A stretch of DNA of 64,000 bases, taken from contig NZ_JAYDCJ010000003.1 of NCBI RefSeq assembly GCF_034555935.1, positions 620,001 through 684,000 on the forward strand. The letters are read 5' to 3'. The first letter of the stretch is position 1. Every line of letters starts with the position of its first letter. Below the pieces are notes generated by a model that was not told the DNA's origin, did no database searches, and saw only the letters and a program-made list of their open reading frames with translations. This document shows positions 43,101-50,947 of this stretch, piece after piece. The stretch is from Marinobacter qingdaonensis (GTDB taxonomy: Bacteria > Pseudomonadota > Gammaproteobacteria > Pseudomonadales > Oleiphilaceae). The translations under genes and the position numbers were made by a program.

Positions 43101-43471
43101 GAGGCGTAAATCAGCGAAGTGATGGTGGAGCCGATGTAACCGAAGCCCGCGCCCCGGGTAAGCAGATCGATATCCACGCCATAGCGAGCCGCGTAATAGC
43201 TGATGGGGATCGCGGTCAGGAAGATCACCAGACTGACCAGCAGAATCGCGACCACGGCATTATCGAAGCCGTAGTGCAGGGTGATGGAGCCCCCAATTGC
43301 CTCCATGGCCAGGAACGAAATGGCGCCCAGCGCGGTGTTACTGACCCGTGCTGCGGACCAGCGTCGTGCGCTCTTGGCAGTAAATCGAAGGGCGTAGTCT
43401 TCCAGGGTTTGATTGGCGACCCACTGATTGTAACTGCGTCGAACCCGGAAAATGTTCTGTCGTGCGGCCAT
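40088..43471 (-). CDS. NCS1-type permease fused to hybrid histidine kinase
   Basis: I chose ATG 43471 (MAARQNIF), giving 1,127 residues; the longer frame upstream lacks helices and a ribosome site. Residues 1 to about 480 form a 12-helix purine/cytosine (NCS1) permease-like domain. A cysteine-rich segment (about 498-545, CCICEHRF...CSLCCS...CGDAC) follows, then two more helices (about 565-640). A HisKA domain has ISHELRSP with phospho-His at about 682, then HATPase (about 780-895, GTGLGLTI). A receiver domain (about 915-1035, acceptor Asp near 969 in LLDVSMPG) and a helical tail complete it. It is built like CbrA, but with NCS1 instead of an SSS transporter. Located beside an amide/urea uptake and hydrolysis operon, it probably senses or imports a nitrogenous compound. 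Confidence 0.9.
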   Translation of the reverse strand: MAARQNIFRVRRSYNQWVANQTLEDYALRFTAKSARRWSAARVSNTALGAISFLAMEAIGGSITLHYGFDNAVVAILLVSLVIFLTAIPISYYAARYGVDIDLLTRGAGFGYIGSTITSLIYASFTFIFFAIEAAIMAMALEMLFDIPLVLGYLICAVAIIPLVTHGITTISRFQVWTQPVWVLLQLAPFVFIIYADASSISDWTQFEGALATNNQGLNVVMFGAAAAVVFSLIAQIGEQVDFLRFIPEPRNQEEKRRWWLAVMSGGPGWIVIGMLKILAGSFLAVLALNQGVSPEEAADPTQMYLVAFNYLTNSPDVSLAMAGIFVILCQLKINVTNAYAGSIAWSNFFSRLTHSHPGRVVWLCFNVAIALLVMELGVYRALEETLGFYGIIAIAWVGSLVADLVINKPLGLSPPHIEFKRAHLYDINPVGVGAMITASVVGITCHTGILGSYAEALSHFIALATALATAPLIAWRTDGRFYTARPFTPIATDQELVQCCICEHRFEPEDVTGCPVYEGTICSLCCSLDARCGDACKPGAGYREQLQQFLGKLVPDAILSRLHSRLGHFLTLLVLINGLSALLLSLIYFKTPVASEPEALLLSITLWKVFFILVIVTGVVCWLFVLAHESRVVAEEESFRQTRLLTEEIVAHERTDLALQQAKEQAEAANGAKSRYLTGISHELRSPLNAILGYAQLMENDETVPPHRQEALGVIRRSGEYLADLIEGLLDISKIEAGRLDLHRDQVRIELLMEQLVTMFRLQAEEKGLAFDYHCPYPLPEMVTTDEKRLRQILINLLSNAIKYTDKGGVSLSLRYRSQVAEFTVQDTGEGISPENIERIFRPFERIRTPGQSRIGTGLGLTITRLLTEIMGGDISVDSKPGRGSTFKVSLMLSSVHSASPRSISAPAKRIYGYHGSRRKVLLVDDDQSHRQVVRAMLSPLGFEITDIGNALEVLPTVADQRPDLVLLDVSMPGQTGWEVLQRLRAEKHGMPVVMVSADANEGQHAKDSPRLHDGYIIKPVRLNLLLDTIGQVLNLEWRFKKSAEPLAAIPVSDNGDLPLPALPHRLELADLARIGHRKGLLEALHGLKHRGEAAEQFTLELTQLTNDFQFEKILALLEVTEDEPS

Positions 43472-43783
43472 CGCTGCCTTGCCTGTGTACTTGGCCGGGA
43501 CAATGCCCGGTTTTGGTGCGGTTTGGTGTTCTGGGCACCGGATCAGAAAGCCAAAACAAGTTCCGTGCCATCGCTCGGGGTGACTGGATCTCTGGTCAGG
43601 TGAGCACGGGTACCTGCGTTTTAGCCGGTTTGGGCCAGTACCGGAATGCGTCAAATGACGTAGTGCGCTGGGGTGATTGCCGAATGGGCACCCACAAGGG
43701 GGCTGAGCAGAATGTTTGTCGTGGGCGCTGTGCTTTCGCGAGGAGGTGCGGTACCGGCTTTTCAAACACTGCGAGGATTCACC
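43472..43783. promoter_or_regulatory. Divergent control region between the permease-kinase and urtA
   Basis: This 312-bp gap has no supported gene. It contains the dyad CGTCAAATGACG (43649-43660) inside a 41-bp element that recurs upstream of fmdA. It also has an inverted repeat CCGGG/CCCGG (about 43496-43512), and a GAGGAT ribosome site just before the urtA ATG. Neither a clear sigma-70 pair nor a correctly spaced sigma-54 GG/GC pair was found. Confidence 0.55.
43645..43685 (+). promoter_or_regulatory. Shared element, copy 1 (upstream of urtA)
   Basis: An ungapped comparison of this stretch with 50834-50874 gives about 30 identities in 41 positions. The best part is CGTCAAATGACGTAG (43649-43663) against CGTCGAATGACGTAG. 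The centre is a dyad CGTCA-AA-TGACG. It lies about 100-140 bp upstream of the urtA ATG. It is the best candidate operator for the neighbouring response regulator. Confidence 0.55.
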
Positions 43784-45052
43784 ATGGGTACTACAGAGTT
43801 AACCGCCAATGGGCGGTCGATAGGCAAGGGGCTGGGGTTTCGCAAGAGCCTGATGACACTGGCGGCGTCGGTCATGCTGGCAACCTCCGTCCAGGCGGCA
43901 GTGCCAAGCACCGCTGAGGTCAACACCACTGGGTTGGCGGTTACCGACGACAGCGTCACCGTCGGCATTCTGCATTCGATCACCGGCACCATGGCCATCA
44001 GTGAGATCGGTTCGGTGCAGGCGGAAAAACTGGCCATCGACCAGATCAACGCCTCCGGCGGTGTACTTGGCCGTCAAATCGAATACGTTCAGGAAGACGG
44101 CGCCAGCGACTGGCCAACCTTTGCCGAGAAATCCCGCAAGCTGTTGCGTCAGGATGATGTCGCGGCTATTTTCGGTGCCTGGACCTCAGCCTCCCGCAAG
44201 GCCATCTTGCCGGTGATCGAGCAGTACAACGGCATGCTCTACTACCCAACCTTCTATGAGGGCCTCGAGCAGTCGCCGAACGTGGTCTACACGGGCCAGG
44301 AAGCCACCCAGCAGATCCTGGCGGGGATCGACTGGGCGGTCAAAGAGAAGGGCGCCAAGACCTTCTATCTGCTGGGCTCCGACTATATCTGGCCACGCAC
44401 CTCCAACAAGATCGCCCGCAAACACATCGACAAGCTGGGCCTGAAAGTGGTGGGTGAAGAGTACTACCCCCTGGGCCACACCCAGTTCAACTCGGTCATC
44501 AACAAGATCAAGCTGAAGAAACCGGACGTGATCTTCGCATCCGTGGTCGGTGGCTCGAACGTGGCTTTCTACAAGCAGATGAAAGCCGCGGGCGTTGATT
44601 TCACGGACGAGCAGCCGCTGCTGCTGACCATCTCGGTCACCGAGGATGAAATCCGTGGCATCGGTGGTGAGAACGTGGAAGGCATTTACGCCTCCATGAA
44701 GTACTTCCAGAGCCTGGATAACCCCAACAACCAGGAGTTCGTCAAGGCGTTCAAGGAGACCTACGGCGACGACATGGTCATCGGCGATGTGACCCAGGCT
44801 GCCTACCTTGGGCCGTGGCTGTGGAAAGCCGCCGTTGAAAAAGCGGGCTCCTTTGACATCGACAAGATCCGCGAAGTCTTTGCCGGTATCGAGTTCAACA
44901 AGGCACCGGAAGGCTACGTGCGCATCCATGAAAACCATCACCTCTGGTCCAAGACCCGAATCGGCCGCGCTCAGACGGATGGCCAGTACCAGGTGGTCTA
45001 TGAGACCGAGGAGCTGATGGAGCCGGATCCGTTCCCCGAGGGCTACCAGTAA
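43784..45052 (+). CDS. urtA: Urea/short-chain amide ABC transporter substrate-binding protein
   Basis: This 422-residue periplasmic protein of the UrtA/FmdD/AmiC-like Leu-binding family starts at ATG 43784, preceded by GAGGATT. A longer in-frame start lacks a ribosome site. The signal peptide runs to about residue 39 (ATSVQA). The mature protein has VTVGILHSITGTMAISE, LPVIEQYNGMLYYPTFYEG and NVVYTGQEATQQ, which are strongly UrtA-like. The cognate permeases and ATPases follow. The downstream amidases suggest that short amides such as formamide or acetamide are the cargo as much as urea; no urease is in the window. Confidence 0.9.
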   Translation: MGTTELTANGRSIGKGLGFRKSLMTLAASVMLATSVQAAVPSTAEVNTTGLAVTDDSVTVGILHSITGTMAISEIGSVQAEKLAIDQINASGGVLGRQIEYVQEDGASDWPTFAEKSRKLLRQDDVAAIFGAWTSASRKAILPVIEQYNGMLYYPTFYEGLEQSPNVVYTGQEATQQILAGIDWAVKEKGAKTFYLLGSDYIWPRTSNKIARKHIDKLGLKVVGEEYYPLGHTQFNSVINKIKLKKPDVIFASVVGGSNVAFYKQMKAAGVDFTDEQPLLLTISVTEDEIRGIGGENVEGIYASMKYFQSLDNPNNQEFVKAFKETYGDDMVIGDVTQAAYLGPWLWKAAVEKAGSFDIDKIREVFAGIEFNKAPEGYVRIHENHHLWSKTRIGRAQTDGQYQVVYETEELMEPDPFPEGYQ

Positions 45053-45135
45053 GGCTTGACCGCCGGCGCCCCCGGGCGCCGGCAACCTATGCCGCTACAA
45101 CGCGAAGCATGTTGGTATGAACGGGAGAAACGGTC

Positions 45136-46062
45136 ATGTTTGATGGCTACACCAGCAGTGAGTTGATGTCGATATTTGCCATGCAGGGGTTCGCCGGGCT
45201 CTCCCTGTTTTCAGTCTTCGTTCTGATGGCAATGGGCCTGGCGATCATCTTCGGTCAGATGGGGGTGATCAACATGGCCCACGGGGAGTTCATGATCCTC
45301 GGCGCCTACACCACCTACCTGACCTCGGGTTTCTTTCAAAGCTATCTGCCGGGACTGTTCGGCGGTTACTTCCTTGTTGCCATGGTGTTGGCCTTTCTGA
45401 TCTGCGCCGCCCTGGGGGCGCTCGTTGAGTGGCTCATGATAAGGCACCTGTACCACCGGCCCCTGGACACCCTCTTGGCCACCTGGGGCCTCAGCCTGAT
45501 CATGCAACAGGCCTATCGGTCCATCTTTGGTGCCCGGGAGGTGGGCGTGGAACTGCCGGACTGGATGATGGGCGCGTTCCAGGTGACTGACCTGGTCGAA
45601 CTGCCGATCAACGGTCTGTTCGTGATGATCATTGCGCTGTCCATTGCCGTGGGTGTGTACCTGCTCATGTATCGCTCCGGCTATGGCAAAAAGGTTCGCG
45701 CGGTAGTCCAGAACCGTCCCATGGCGGAAGCGGTAGGGATCAACAGCGCCGGTATTGACCGGGCCACCTTCGCTCTCGGTTGCGGCATTGCCGGTATTGC
45801 CGGTGCGGCGTTCACCATGATCGGCTCCACTGGTCCCTCGTCTGGCCAGGCCTATATCGTCGACACCTTCCTGGTGGTGGTCTTTGGCGGCGCACAGAGC
45901 CTGATCGGCACCATTGTGTCCGCGTTCGGCATCTCCCAGGCCCAGTCGACCATGGAGTTCTTCCTCAGTGGTTCCATGGCCAAAGTACTCACCCTGTTGG
46001 TGGTCGTAGGCATTCTCATGTTGCGCCCCGAAGGCCTGATTGCCCTCAAGGTCCGTCGCTAG
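45136..46062 (+). CDS. urtB: Urea/amide ABC transporter permease UrtB
   Basis: This 308-residue inner-membrane permease belongs to the LivH/UrtB group. It has eight or nine helices with GLAIIFGQMGVINMAHGEF, a hallmark segment, near residue 35 and GGAQSLIGTIVSAFGI near residue 255. It lacks the long N-terminal extension found in some UrtB proteins. It lies 83 bp after urtA and 9 bp before urtC. Confidence 0.93.
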   Translation: MFDGYTSSELMSIFAMQGFAGLSLFSVFVLMAMGLAIIFGQMGVINMAHGEFMILGAYTTYLTSGFFQSYLPGLFGGYFLVAMVLAFLICAALGALVEWLMIRHLYHRPLDTLLATWGLSLIMQQAYRSIFGAREVGVELPDWMMGAFQVTDLVELPINGLFVMIIALSIAVGVYLLMYRSGYGKKVRAVVQNRPMAEAVGINSAGIDRATFALGCGIAGIAGAAFTMIGSTGPSSGQAYIVDTFLVVVFGGAQSLIGTIVSAFGISQAQSTMEFFLSGSMAKVLTLLVVVGILMLRPEGLIALKVRR

Positions 46063-46071
46063 GAGTCCGTC

Positions 46072-47277
46072 ATGAAAACACCGTCTGTTCTGAATTGGTT
46101 TACCTCCCGCGAGGGGCTCTACTACCTCGCCCTGGCCGCACTGCTGCTGGTGATTTTGCCCCTGGCACTGGATCCCTTCCGGCTCAACATGGTGGGCAAG
46201 TACCTGACCTATGCATTCGTCGCCATCGGTCTGGTGATGTGTTGGGGCAAGGCCGGCATCCTGAGTCTTGGTCAGGGCGTGTTCTTTGGTCTTGGCGGCT
46301 ACTGCATGGCGATGTTCCTGAAGCTGGAAGCCTCCACTCCCGAGGCCACCGCCATCCAGTCGACGCCGGGCATTCCGGACTTCATGGATTGGAACCAGCT
46401 CACTGAACTGCCCTGGTTCTGGGAACCGTTCCACAGCTTTTCCTTCACGCTGATTGCGGTGATTGGGGTGCCGATGTTGTTGGCGTTCGCCATCGGTCTC
46501 GCCATGTTCACCCGGCGGGTGGGAGGGGTGTACTTCGCCATCATCACCCAGGCCATCGCCGCCATCCTGACCATCCTGATCATCGGACAGCAGGGCTATA
46601 CCGGGGGCGTCAACGGCATTACCGACCTGCAGACCTTGATGGGCTGGGACATCCGGACCGATGCCGCCAAAACCACCCTCTACTTCGTTTGCGTGGGCAT
46701 GCTCTTCCTGTCCCTGTTTGTGGCGCGACTGGTACAGAACCGCAAACTCGGCCGCATCCTGGTGGCCATGAATGCGCAGGAAAACCGGGTGCGTTTCTCC
46801 GGCTATGACGTCGCCGCGTTCAAGATCTTCGTGTTCTGCCTGGCGGCCGCGTTCGCCGGGATTGGTGGTGCCCTGTTCACGCTGATCGTGGGGTTCATGT
46901 CGCCGTCGTTCATCGGCATCGTCGCTTCCATCGAAATGGTGATCTTCTGCGCCCTCGGCGGCCGGCTCTCCATTCTCGGTGCGGTCTACGGCGCACTGCT
47001 GGTGAACGCCGCCAAGAGTGGCTTCTCCGAATCCTTCCCCGAGCTCTGGCCGTTTGCCATGGGTGCCCTGTTCATCGGCGTGGTACTGGCGTTTCCGAAC
47101 GGTCTGGCCGGCCTGTACCAGAGCTACGTCATGCCGCTGGAAGAGCGGCTGTTCAAGCGCAAGCCGAAAGTGGCAAAACCGGAACCGATACCCGAGGCAC
47201 GGAAACCCGCCACCGTTGAAACCCGGGAGCGCGACTACGACCCGATGATCGATCACTACAGCCCGGAGAAATCCTGA
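46072..47277 (+). CDS. urtC: Urea/amide ABC transporter permease UrtC
   Basis: This 401-residue permease of the LivM/UrtC group has about 10 helices with MCWGKAGILSLGQGVFFGLG near residue 56, TQAIAAILTI and the NGITDLQ segment typical of UrtC. A charged cytoplasmic tail of about 45 residues, rich in Lys, Pro and Glu, closes it. Its stop overlaps the urtD start by one base, so they are translationally coupled. Confidence 0.93.
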   Translation: MKTPSVLNWFTSREGLYYLALAALLLVILPLALDPFRLNMVGKYLTYAFVAIGLVMCWGKAGILSLGQGVFFGLGGYCMAMFLKLEASTPEATAIQSTPGIPDFMDWNQLTELPWFWEPFHSFSFTLIAVIGVPMLLAFAIGLAMFTRRVGGVYFAIITQAIAAILTILIIGQQGYTGGVNGITDLQTLMGWDIRTDAAKTTLYFVCVGMLFLSLFVARLVQNRKLGRILVAMNAQENRVRFSGYDVAAFKIFVFCLAAAFAGIGGALFTLIVGFMSPSFIGIVASIEMVIFCALGGRLSILGAVYGALLVNAAKSGFSESFPELWPFAMGALFIGVVLAFPNGLAGLYQSYVMPLEERLFKRKPKVAKPEPIPEARKPATVETRERDYDPMIDHYSPEKS

Positions 47278-48035
47278 TGAATGCAGGCAAAGCAAAAAGT
47301 GGTGATTTCCTGCTGGCGGTGGAGGGACTCACCGTGTCCTTCGACGGTTTCAAGGCGGTGGATGACCTTTCGTTTTACCTCGATCCAAAGGAAATCCGGG
47401 TCATCATCGGTCCCAATGGGGCCGGCAAGACCACGGTACTGGACCTGATTTGCGGTAAGACCAAGGCCACCGCCGGCTCTATCAAGTTTGGGGGCAAGGA
47501 ACTGACGAAACTCAAAGAGCACCAGATCGTCCACAGCGGCGTCGGCCGCAAGTTCCAGACCCCCTCGGTGTTCGAGGACCTAACGGTGTTCGAGAACCTG
47601 GAGCTGTCCTTCCCCCGGGGCCACAGCGTGATGGGCGCCCTCGCGTTCAAACGCGATCCTGCCGTGGTCGAGGCGGTGCAGGAGGTGGCCGAAACCATCT
47701 TCCTGGCTGACGCCCTCGACCAGCCCGCCGCTCTGCTTAGCCATGGCCAGAAGCAATGGCTGGAGATCGGCATGCTGCTGATCCAGAAGCCGGCCCTGCT
47801 CATGCTGGACGAACCGGTGGCCGGCATGTCGGTGGCTGAACGCAAGAAAACCGCGGAATTGCTCAAGGTCATAACCAAAGACCACACGGTGCTGGTGATC
47901 GAGCACGACATGCAGTTTGTCGGCGACATCGCGGACCGGGTGACGGTCATGCACCAGGGCAAGGTTCTCTCGGAAGGGTCCATCGAGCACGTGAAGTCGG
48001 ATCCGAAAGTCGTCGAAGTCTACCTGGGGCACTGA
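47277..48035 (+). CDS. urtD: Urea/amide ABC transporter ATPase UrtD
   Basis: This 252-residue ATPase of the LivG/UrtD group has Walker A GPNGAGKTT at about residues 43-51. The ABC signature is LSHGQKQWLEIG, as in UrtD, rather than LSGGQ, and Walker B is LLMLDEPVAGM. It couples ATP hydrolysis to UrtBC. Overlap with urtC and a 2-bp gap to urtE show one operon. Confidence 0.95.
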   Translation: MNAGKAKSGDFLLAVEGLTVSFDGFKAVDDLSFYLDPKEIRVIIGPNGAGKTTVLDLICGKTKATAGSIKFGGKELTKLKEHQIVHSGVGRKFQTPSVFEDLTVFENLELSFPRGHSVMGALAFKRDPAVVEAVQEVAETIFLADALDQPAALLSHGQKQWLEIGMLLIQKPALLMLDEPVAGMSVAERKKTAELLKVITKDHTVLVIEHDMQFVGDIADRVTVMHQGKVLSEGSIEHVKSDPKVVEVYLGH

Positions 48036-48037
48036 CC

Positions 48038-48727
48038 ATGCTGAGCGTTAAACATCATTCGGTGGCCTATGGCCAGAGCACCATCATCGAGGACCTGAAC
48101 CTCGATGTGACCAAAAACGAGATCGTGGCGGTCGTTGGCCGCAACGGCATGGGCAAGACCACGCTGATGAAGTCCCTGGTGGGCATGACCGCCACCAAGG
48201 GCGGTGAGGTCAGCCTGGATGGCACTAACCTCTCCAATCTCAAGAGTTTCCAGCGTGTTCGCGCCGGTCTCGGGTTCGTGCCCCAGGGCCGGATGATTTT
48301 CCCGACCCTGACGGTCAAGGAGAACATCGAGACCGGACTGGCCGCGGTGGGGGAGAAGAAAGTTCCCGAAGACCTGTACGAATTGTTCCCGGTGCTCAAG
48401 GAAATGCAGAACCGTCGGGGCGGCAACTTGTCTGGCGGCCAGCAGCAACAGCTGGCGATTGCCCGAGCGCTTGCCACCCGACCCAAGGTGCTGCTGCTCG
48501 ATGAACCCACCGAAGGCATCCAGCCCAACATCATCAAGGACATGGCGCAGACCCTTCGGCGTATTCGGGACGAACGGGGGCTGTCGATCGTGGTGTCGGA
48601 GCAGGTGTTGAGTTTCGTGATGGACACCGCCGACCGGATTCTGGTGATCGAAAAGGGGAGCATTGTGCACGAAGAGAGCCGGGCTGAGGCCGATCAGGAA
48701 AAAATAGCCAGTTACCTGGCGGTTTAA
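48038..48727 (+). CDS. urtE: Urea/amide ABC transporter ATPase UrtE
   Basis: This 229-residue ATPase of the LivF/UrtE group has Walker [10 protein letters not shown] near residue 32, signature [15 protein letters not shown] near 130 and Walker [15 protein letters not shown]. Together with UrtD it forms the heterodimeric motor of the importer. amiE follows after 14 bp, linking uptake to hydrolysis in one transcript. Confidence 0.95.
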   Translation: MLSVKHHSVAYGQSTIIEDLNLDVTKNEIVAVVGRNGMGKTTLMKSLVGMTATKGGEVSLDGTNLSNLKSFQRVRAGLGFVPQGRMIFPTLTVKENIETGLAAVGEKKVPEDLYELFPVLKEMQNRRGGNLSGGQQQQLAIARALATRPKVLLLDEPTEGIQPNIIKDMAQTLRRIRDERGLSIVVSEQVLSFVMDTADRILVIEKGSIVHEESRAEADQEKIASYLAV

Positions 48728-48741
48728 CGAGGAGGAAAACG

Positions 48742-49788
48742 ATGAGACACGGTGATATTTCCAGCAGCAATGATACCGTCGGCGTCGCGGTGGTGAACTA
48801 CAAGATGCCCCGCCTGCACACGCGGGACGAGGTCCTGGCCAACGCCCGCAAGATTGCAGACATGATCAAGGGCATGAAAGTGGGGCTGCCGGGCATGGAC
48901 CTGGTGGTTTTCCCGGAATACAGCACCATGGGCATCATGTACGACAACGACGAGATGATGGAAACCGCCGCCACTATCCCGGGTGACGAAACCGCCATCT
49001 TTGCCGCTGCCTGCCGCGAGGCCAACACCTGGGGCGTGTTTTCCCTGACCGGTGAGCGTCATGAGGACCATCCGAGAAAGGCCCCCTACAACACCCTCGT
49101 TCTGATCAATAACGAGGGCGAAATCGTCCAGAAATACCGCAAGTGTATTCCCTGGTGCCCGATCGAAGGTTGGTACCCGGGTGACACCACCTATGTCACC
49201 GAGGGCCCGAAGGGCATGAAGATCAGCCTGATCATCTGCGACGACGGCAACTATCCCGAGATCTGGCGCGACTGCGCCATGAAGGGCGCGGAACTGATCG
49301 TGCGCTGCCAGGGCTACATGTACCCGGCCAAGGAACAGCAGGTCATGATGGCCAAGAGCATGGCGTGGGCCAATAACTGCTATGTGGCTGTCGCCAATGC
49401 TTCCGGTTTTGACGGCGTCTATTCCTACTTCGGCCACTCCGCGATCATCGGTTTTGATGGCCGTACCCTGGGCGAATGTGGCGAGGAAGACATGGGTGTG
49501 CAGTACGCCCAGCTGTCCGTGAGCCAGATTCGCGATGCCCGCGCTAACGACCAGTCCCAGAACCACCTGTTCAAACTGCTGCACCGGGGTTATTCCGGAG
49601 TCCATGCCTCGGGCGATGGCGACAAGGGCATCGCAGACTGTCCGTTCGAGTTCTATCGCACTTGGGTCATGGATGCGCAAAAAGCCCAGGAAAACGTGGA
49701 GGCCATGACGCGATCAACCGTCGGCGTGGCCGAATGCCCGGTTGGGGAACTGCCCGTCGAGGGCCGGGAAAAATCCGCAGGGGCCTAA
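48742..49788 (+). CDS. amiE: Aliphatic amidase AmiE
   Basis: AmiE hydrolyses short aliphatic amides such as acetamide and propionamide to the acid and ammonia. The 348-residue nitrilase-superfamily protein is strikingly similar to the Pseudomonas aeruginosa enzyme from its first residues ([20 protein letters not shown]). The catalytic triad is in the same numbering: Glu59 in FPEY, Lys134 in KYRK and Cys166 in [17 protein letters not shown] lies 8 bases before the ATG. It lies between urtE and amiB. Confidence 0.96.
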   Translation: MRHGDISSSNDTVGVAVVNYKMPRLHTRDEVLANARKIADMIKGMKVGLPGMDLVVFPEYSTMGIMYDNDEMMETAATIPGDETAIFAAACREANTWGVFSLTGERHEDHPRKAPYNTLVLINNEGEIVQKYRKCIPWCPIEGWYPGDTTYVTEGPKGMKISLIICDDGNYPEIWRDCAMKGAELIVRCQGYMYPAKEQQVMMAKSMAWANNCYVAVANASGFDGVYSYFGHSAIIGFDGRTLGECGEEDMGVQYAQLSVSQIRDARANDQSQNHLFKLLHRGYSGVHASGDGDKGIADCPFEFYRTWVMDAQKAQENVEAMTRSTVGVAECPVGELPVEGREKSAGA

Positions 49789-49803
49789 GCCCGGGAGGTG
49801 GTT

Positions 49804-50847
49804 ATGCCGTTTATCAATGAACGGCTGGAAGCCAACCGGGAATCCATCGACGCGAACCGGGCCAATTCAGGCCCGGTTCGTGTTTCCCGGTTCCGGTTCC
49901 AGCCCGAGGCCGTGATGACCCGCCTGCGGGCAAACATTGTGGGCCAGAATGAGGCGCTTGCCGCCATGGAAGCCATGCTGGTGCGGGTGAAAGCCGACAT
50001 TGGGGCGGAAAACCGGCCGCTGGCGGTGCATCTGTTTCTCGGCTCCACCGGGGTCGGCAAGACCGAAACGGTGCGGCTGATTGCCGAGGCTATCCACGGT
50101 CACCAGGATGCGCTCTGCCGGATCGACATGAACACCCTGGCACAGGAGCACTATGCGGCCGCCCTGACCGGGGCCCCACCCGGATATGTCGGCAGCAAGG
50201 AGGGCCATAGCCTGTTTGATCCGGAAAAGGTTCAGGGCTCGTTCAGCAAGCCGGGAGTTGTGCTCTTCGATGAGATCGAGAAAGCCAACAAGGACGTGGT
50301 TCGCACCCTGATGAACGTGCTGGACACGGGTCGCCTGGTGCTGCCTGCTGGCAATCGGGAGATCGATTTCCGGAACACCCTGATCTTCATGACCAGCAAC
50401 GCCGGTGCCCTGGACGCCGAGGCTCACGAACAGCGCTTCCAGCGTGGCTGGCGACGCTGGCTGGGTGTGTCGCCCACAGGGGGCGAGGCCATTCGGGATG
50501 CCGCCCTTCGCCGCCACTTCGACCCGGAATTCCTGAATCGGATCGACCAGATCCTGACCTTCAACAACCTCGCCGGAGACTGGCTGGATGCCCTCCTGGA
50601 CATTGAACTGGCCGCACTCAACCGCCGCCTGGCGCGCAAGCAGGCTGAGTTGTGGCTGTCGCCCCAGCTCCGGTCCCACCTGTGCCAGGGCTACGACCGT
50701 CGCTACGGCGCCCGGGAAATGATGAGAGCGTTCCGGCAGCGACTGGAACCCGCCGTTGCCGGTGCCTTGCTGGCGCAACCCGAGATTACGCGGTTCAGGG
50801 CCGATGTTCACGACCGTGACATCAGGGTGAGCCAATACGTCGAATGA
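49804..50847 (+). CDS. amiB: AmiB-type AAA+ ATPase (ClpA/B-like)
   Basis: This 347-residue single-module AAA+ protein has Walker A GSTGVGKTE near residue 81 and Walker B VVLFDEIEKAN near residue 155. It resembles the second ATPase module of ClpA/ClpB, including the C-terminal GYDRRYGAREM segment. It lacks Clp N-domains. I chose ATG 49804, with GGAGG 6-10 bases upstream, over GTG 49798. It follows amiE by 15 bp, as in the P. aeruginosa amiEBCRS operon, but amiC, amiR and amiS are absent. Its role in amide metabolism is not established; a chaperone or transport-energising role has been suggested for the homologue. The stop codon lies inside the second copy of the shared element. Confidence 0.85.
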   Translation: MPFINERLEANRESIDANRANSGPVRVSRFRFQPEAVMTRLRANIVGQNEALAAMEAMLVRVKADIGAENRPLAVHLFLGSTGVGKTETVRLIAEAIHGHQDALCRIDMNTLAQEHYAAALTGAPPGYVGSKEGHSLFDPEKVQGSFSKPGVVLFDEIEKANKDVVRTLMNVLDTGRLVLPAGNREIDFRNTLIFMTSNAGALDAEAHEQRFQRGWRRWLGVSPTGGEAIRDAALRRHFDPEFLNRIDQILTFNNLAGDWLDALLDIELAALNRRLARKQAELWLSPQLRSHLCQGYDRRYGAREMMRAFRQRLEPAVAGALLAQPEITRFRADVHDRDIRVSQYVE

Positions 50848-50874
50848 CGTAGGGACCGGGGGCATTTCGCGAAT
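50834..50874 (+). promoter_or_regulatory. Shared element, copy 2 (upstream of fmdA)
   Basis: CGTCGAATGACGTAG (50838-50852) matches the urtA-upstream copy at 14 of 15 positions, and the similarity extends to about 30 of 41 bases. It overlaps the amiB stop codon and lies about 75-115 bp upstream of the fmdA ATG, in a 100-bp gap. This suggests that fmdAB has its own promoter under the same control as urtA. Confidence 0.55.
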
Positions 50875-50947
50875 ACCGCGCAAGCGCGGGATTGCCGATA
50901 GTAGAGCCGTCACCAATCGTGCAAGCCAATACCAAGGAGCGCCCGCT

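Noticed and set aside
43472-43783. Sigma-54 promoter upstream of urtA
   Set aside because: Several TGG...GC strings occur, but none has the GG and GC at the right spacing with an acceptable consensus.
45211-47295. 694-codon open frame on the minus strand
   Set aside because: It is antisense to urtB and urtC and rich in His, Gln and Gly, as expected for a shadow of membrane-protein codons.
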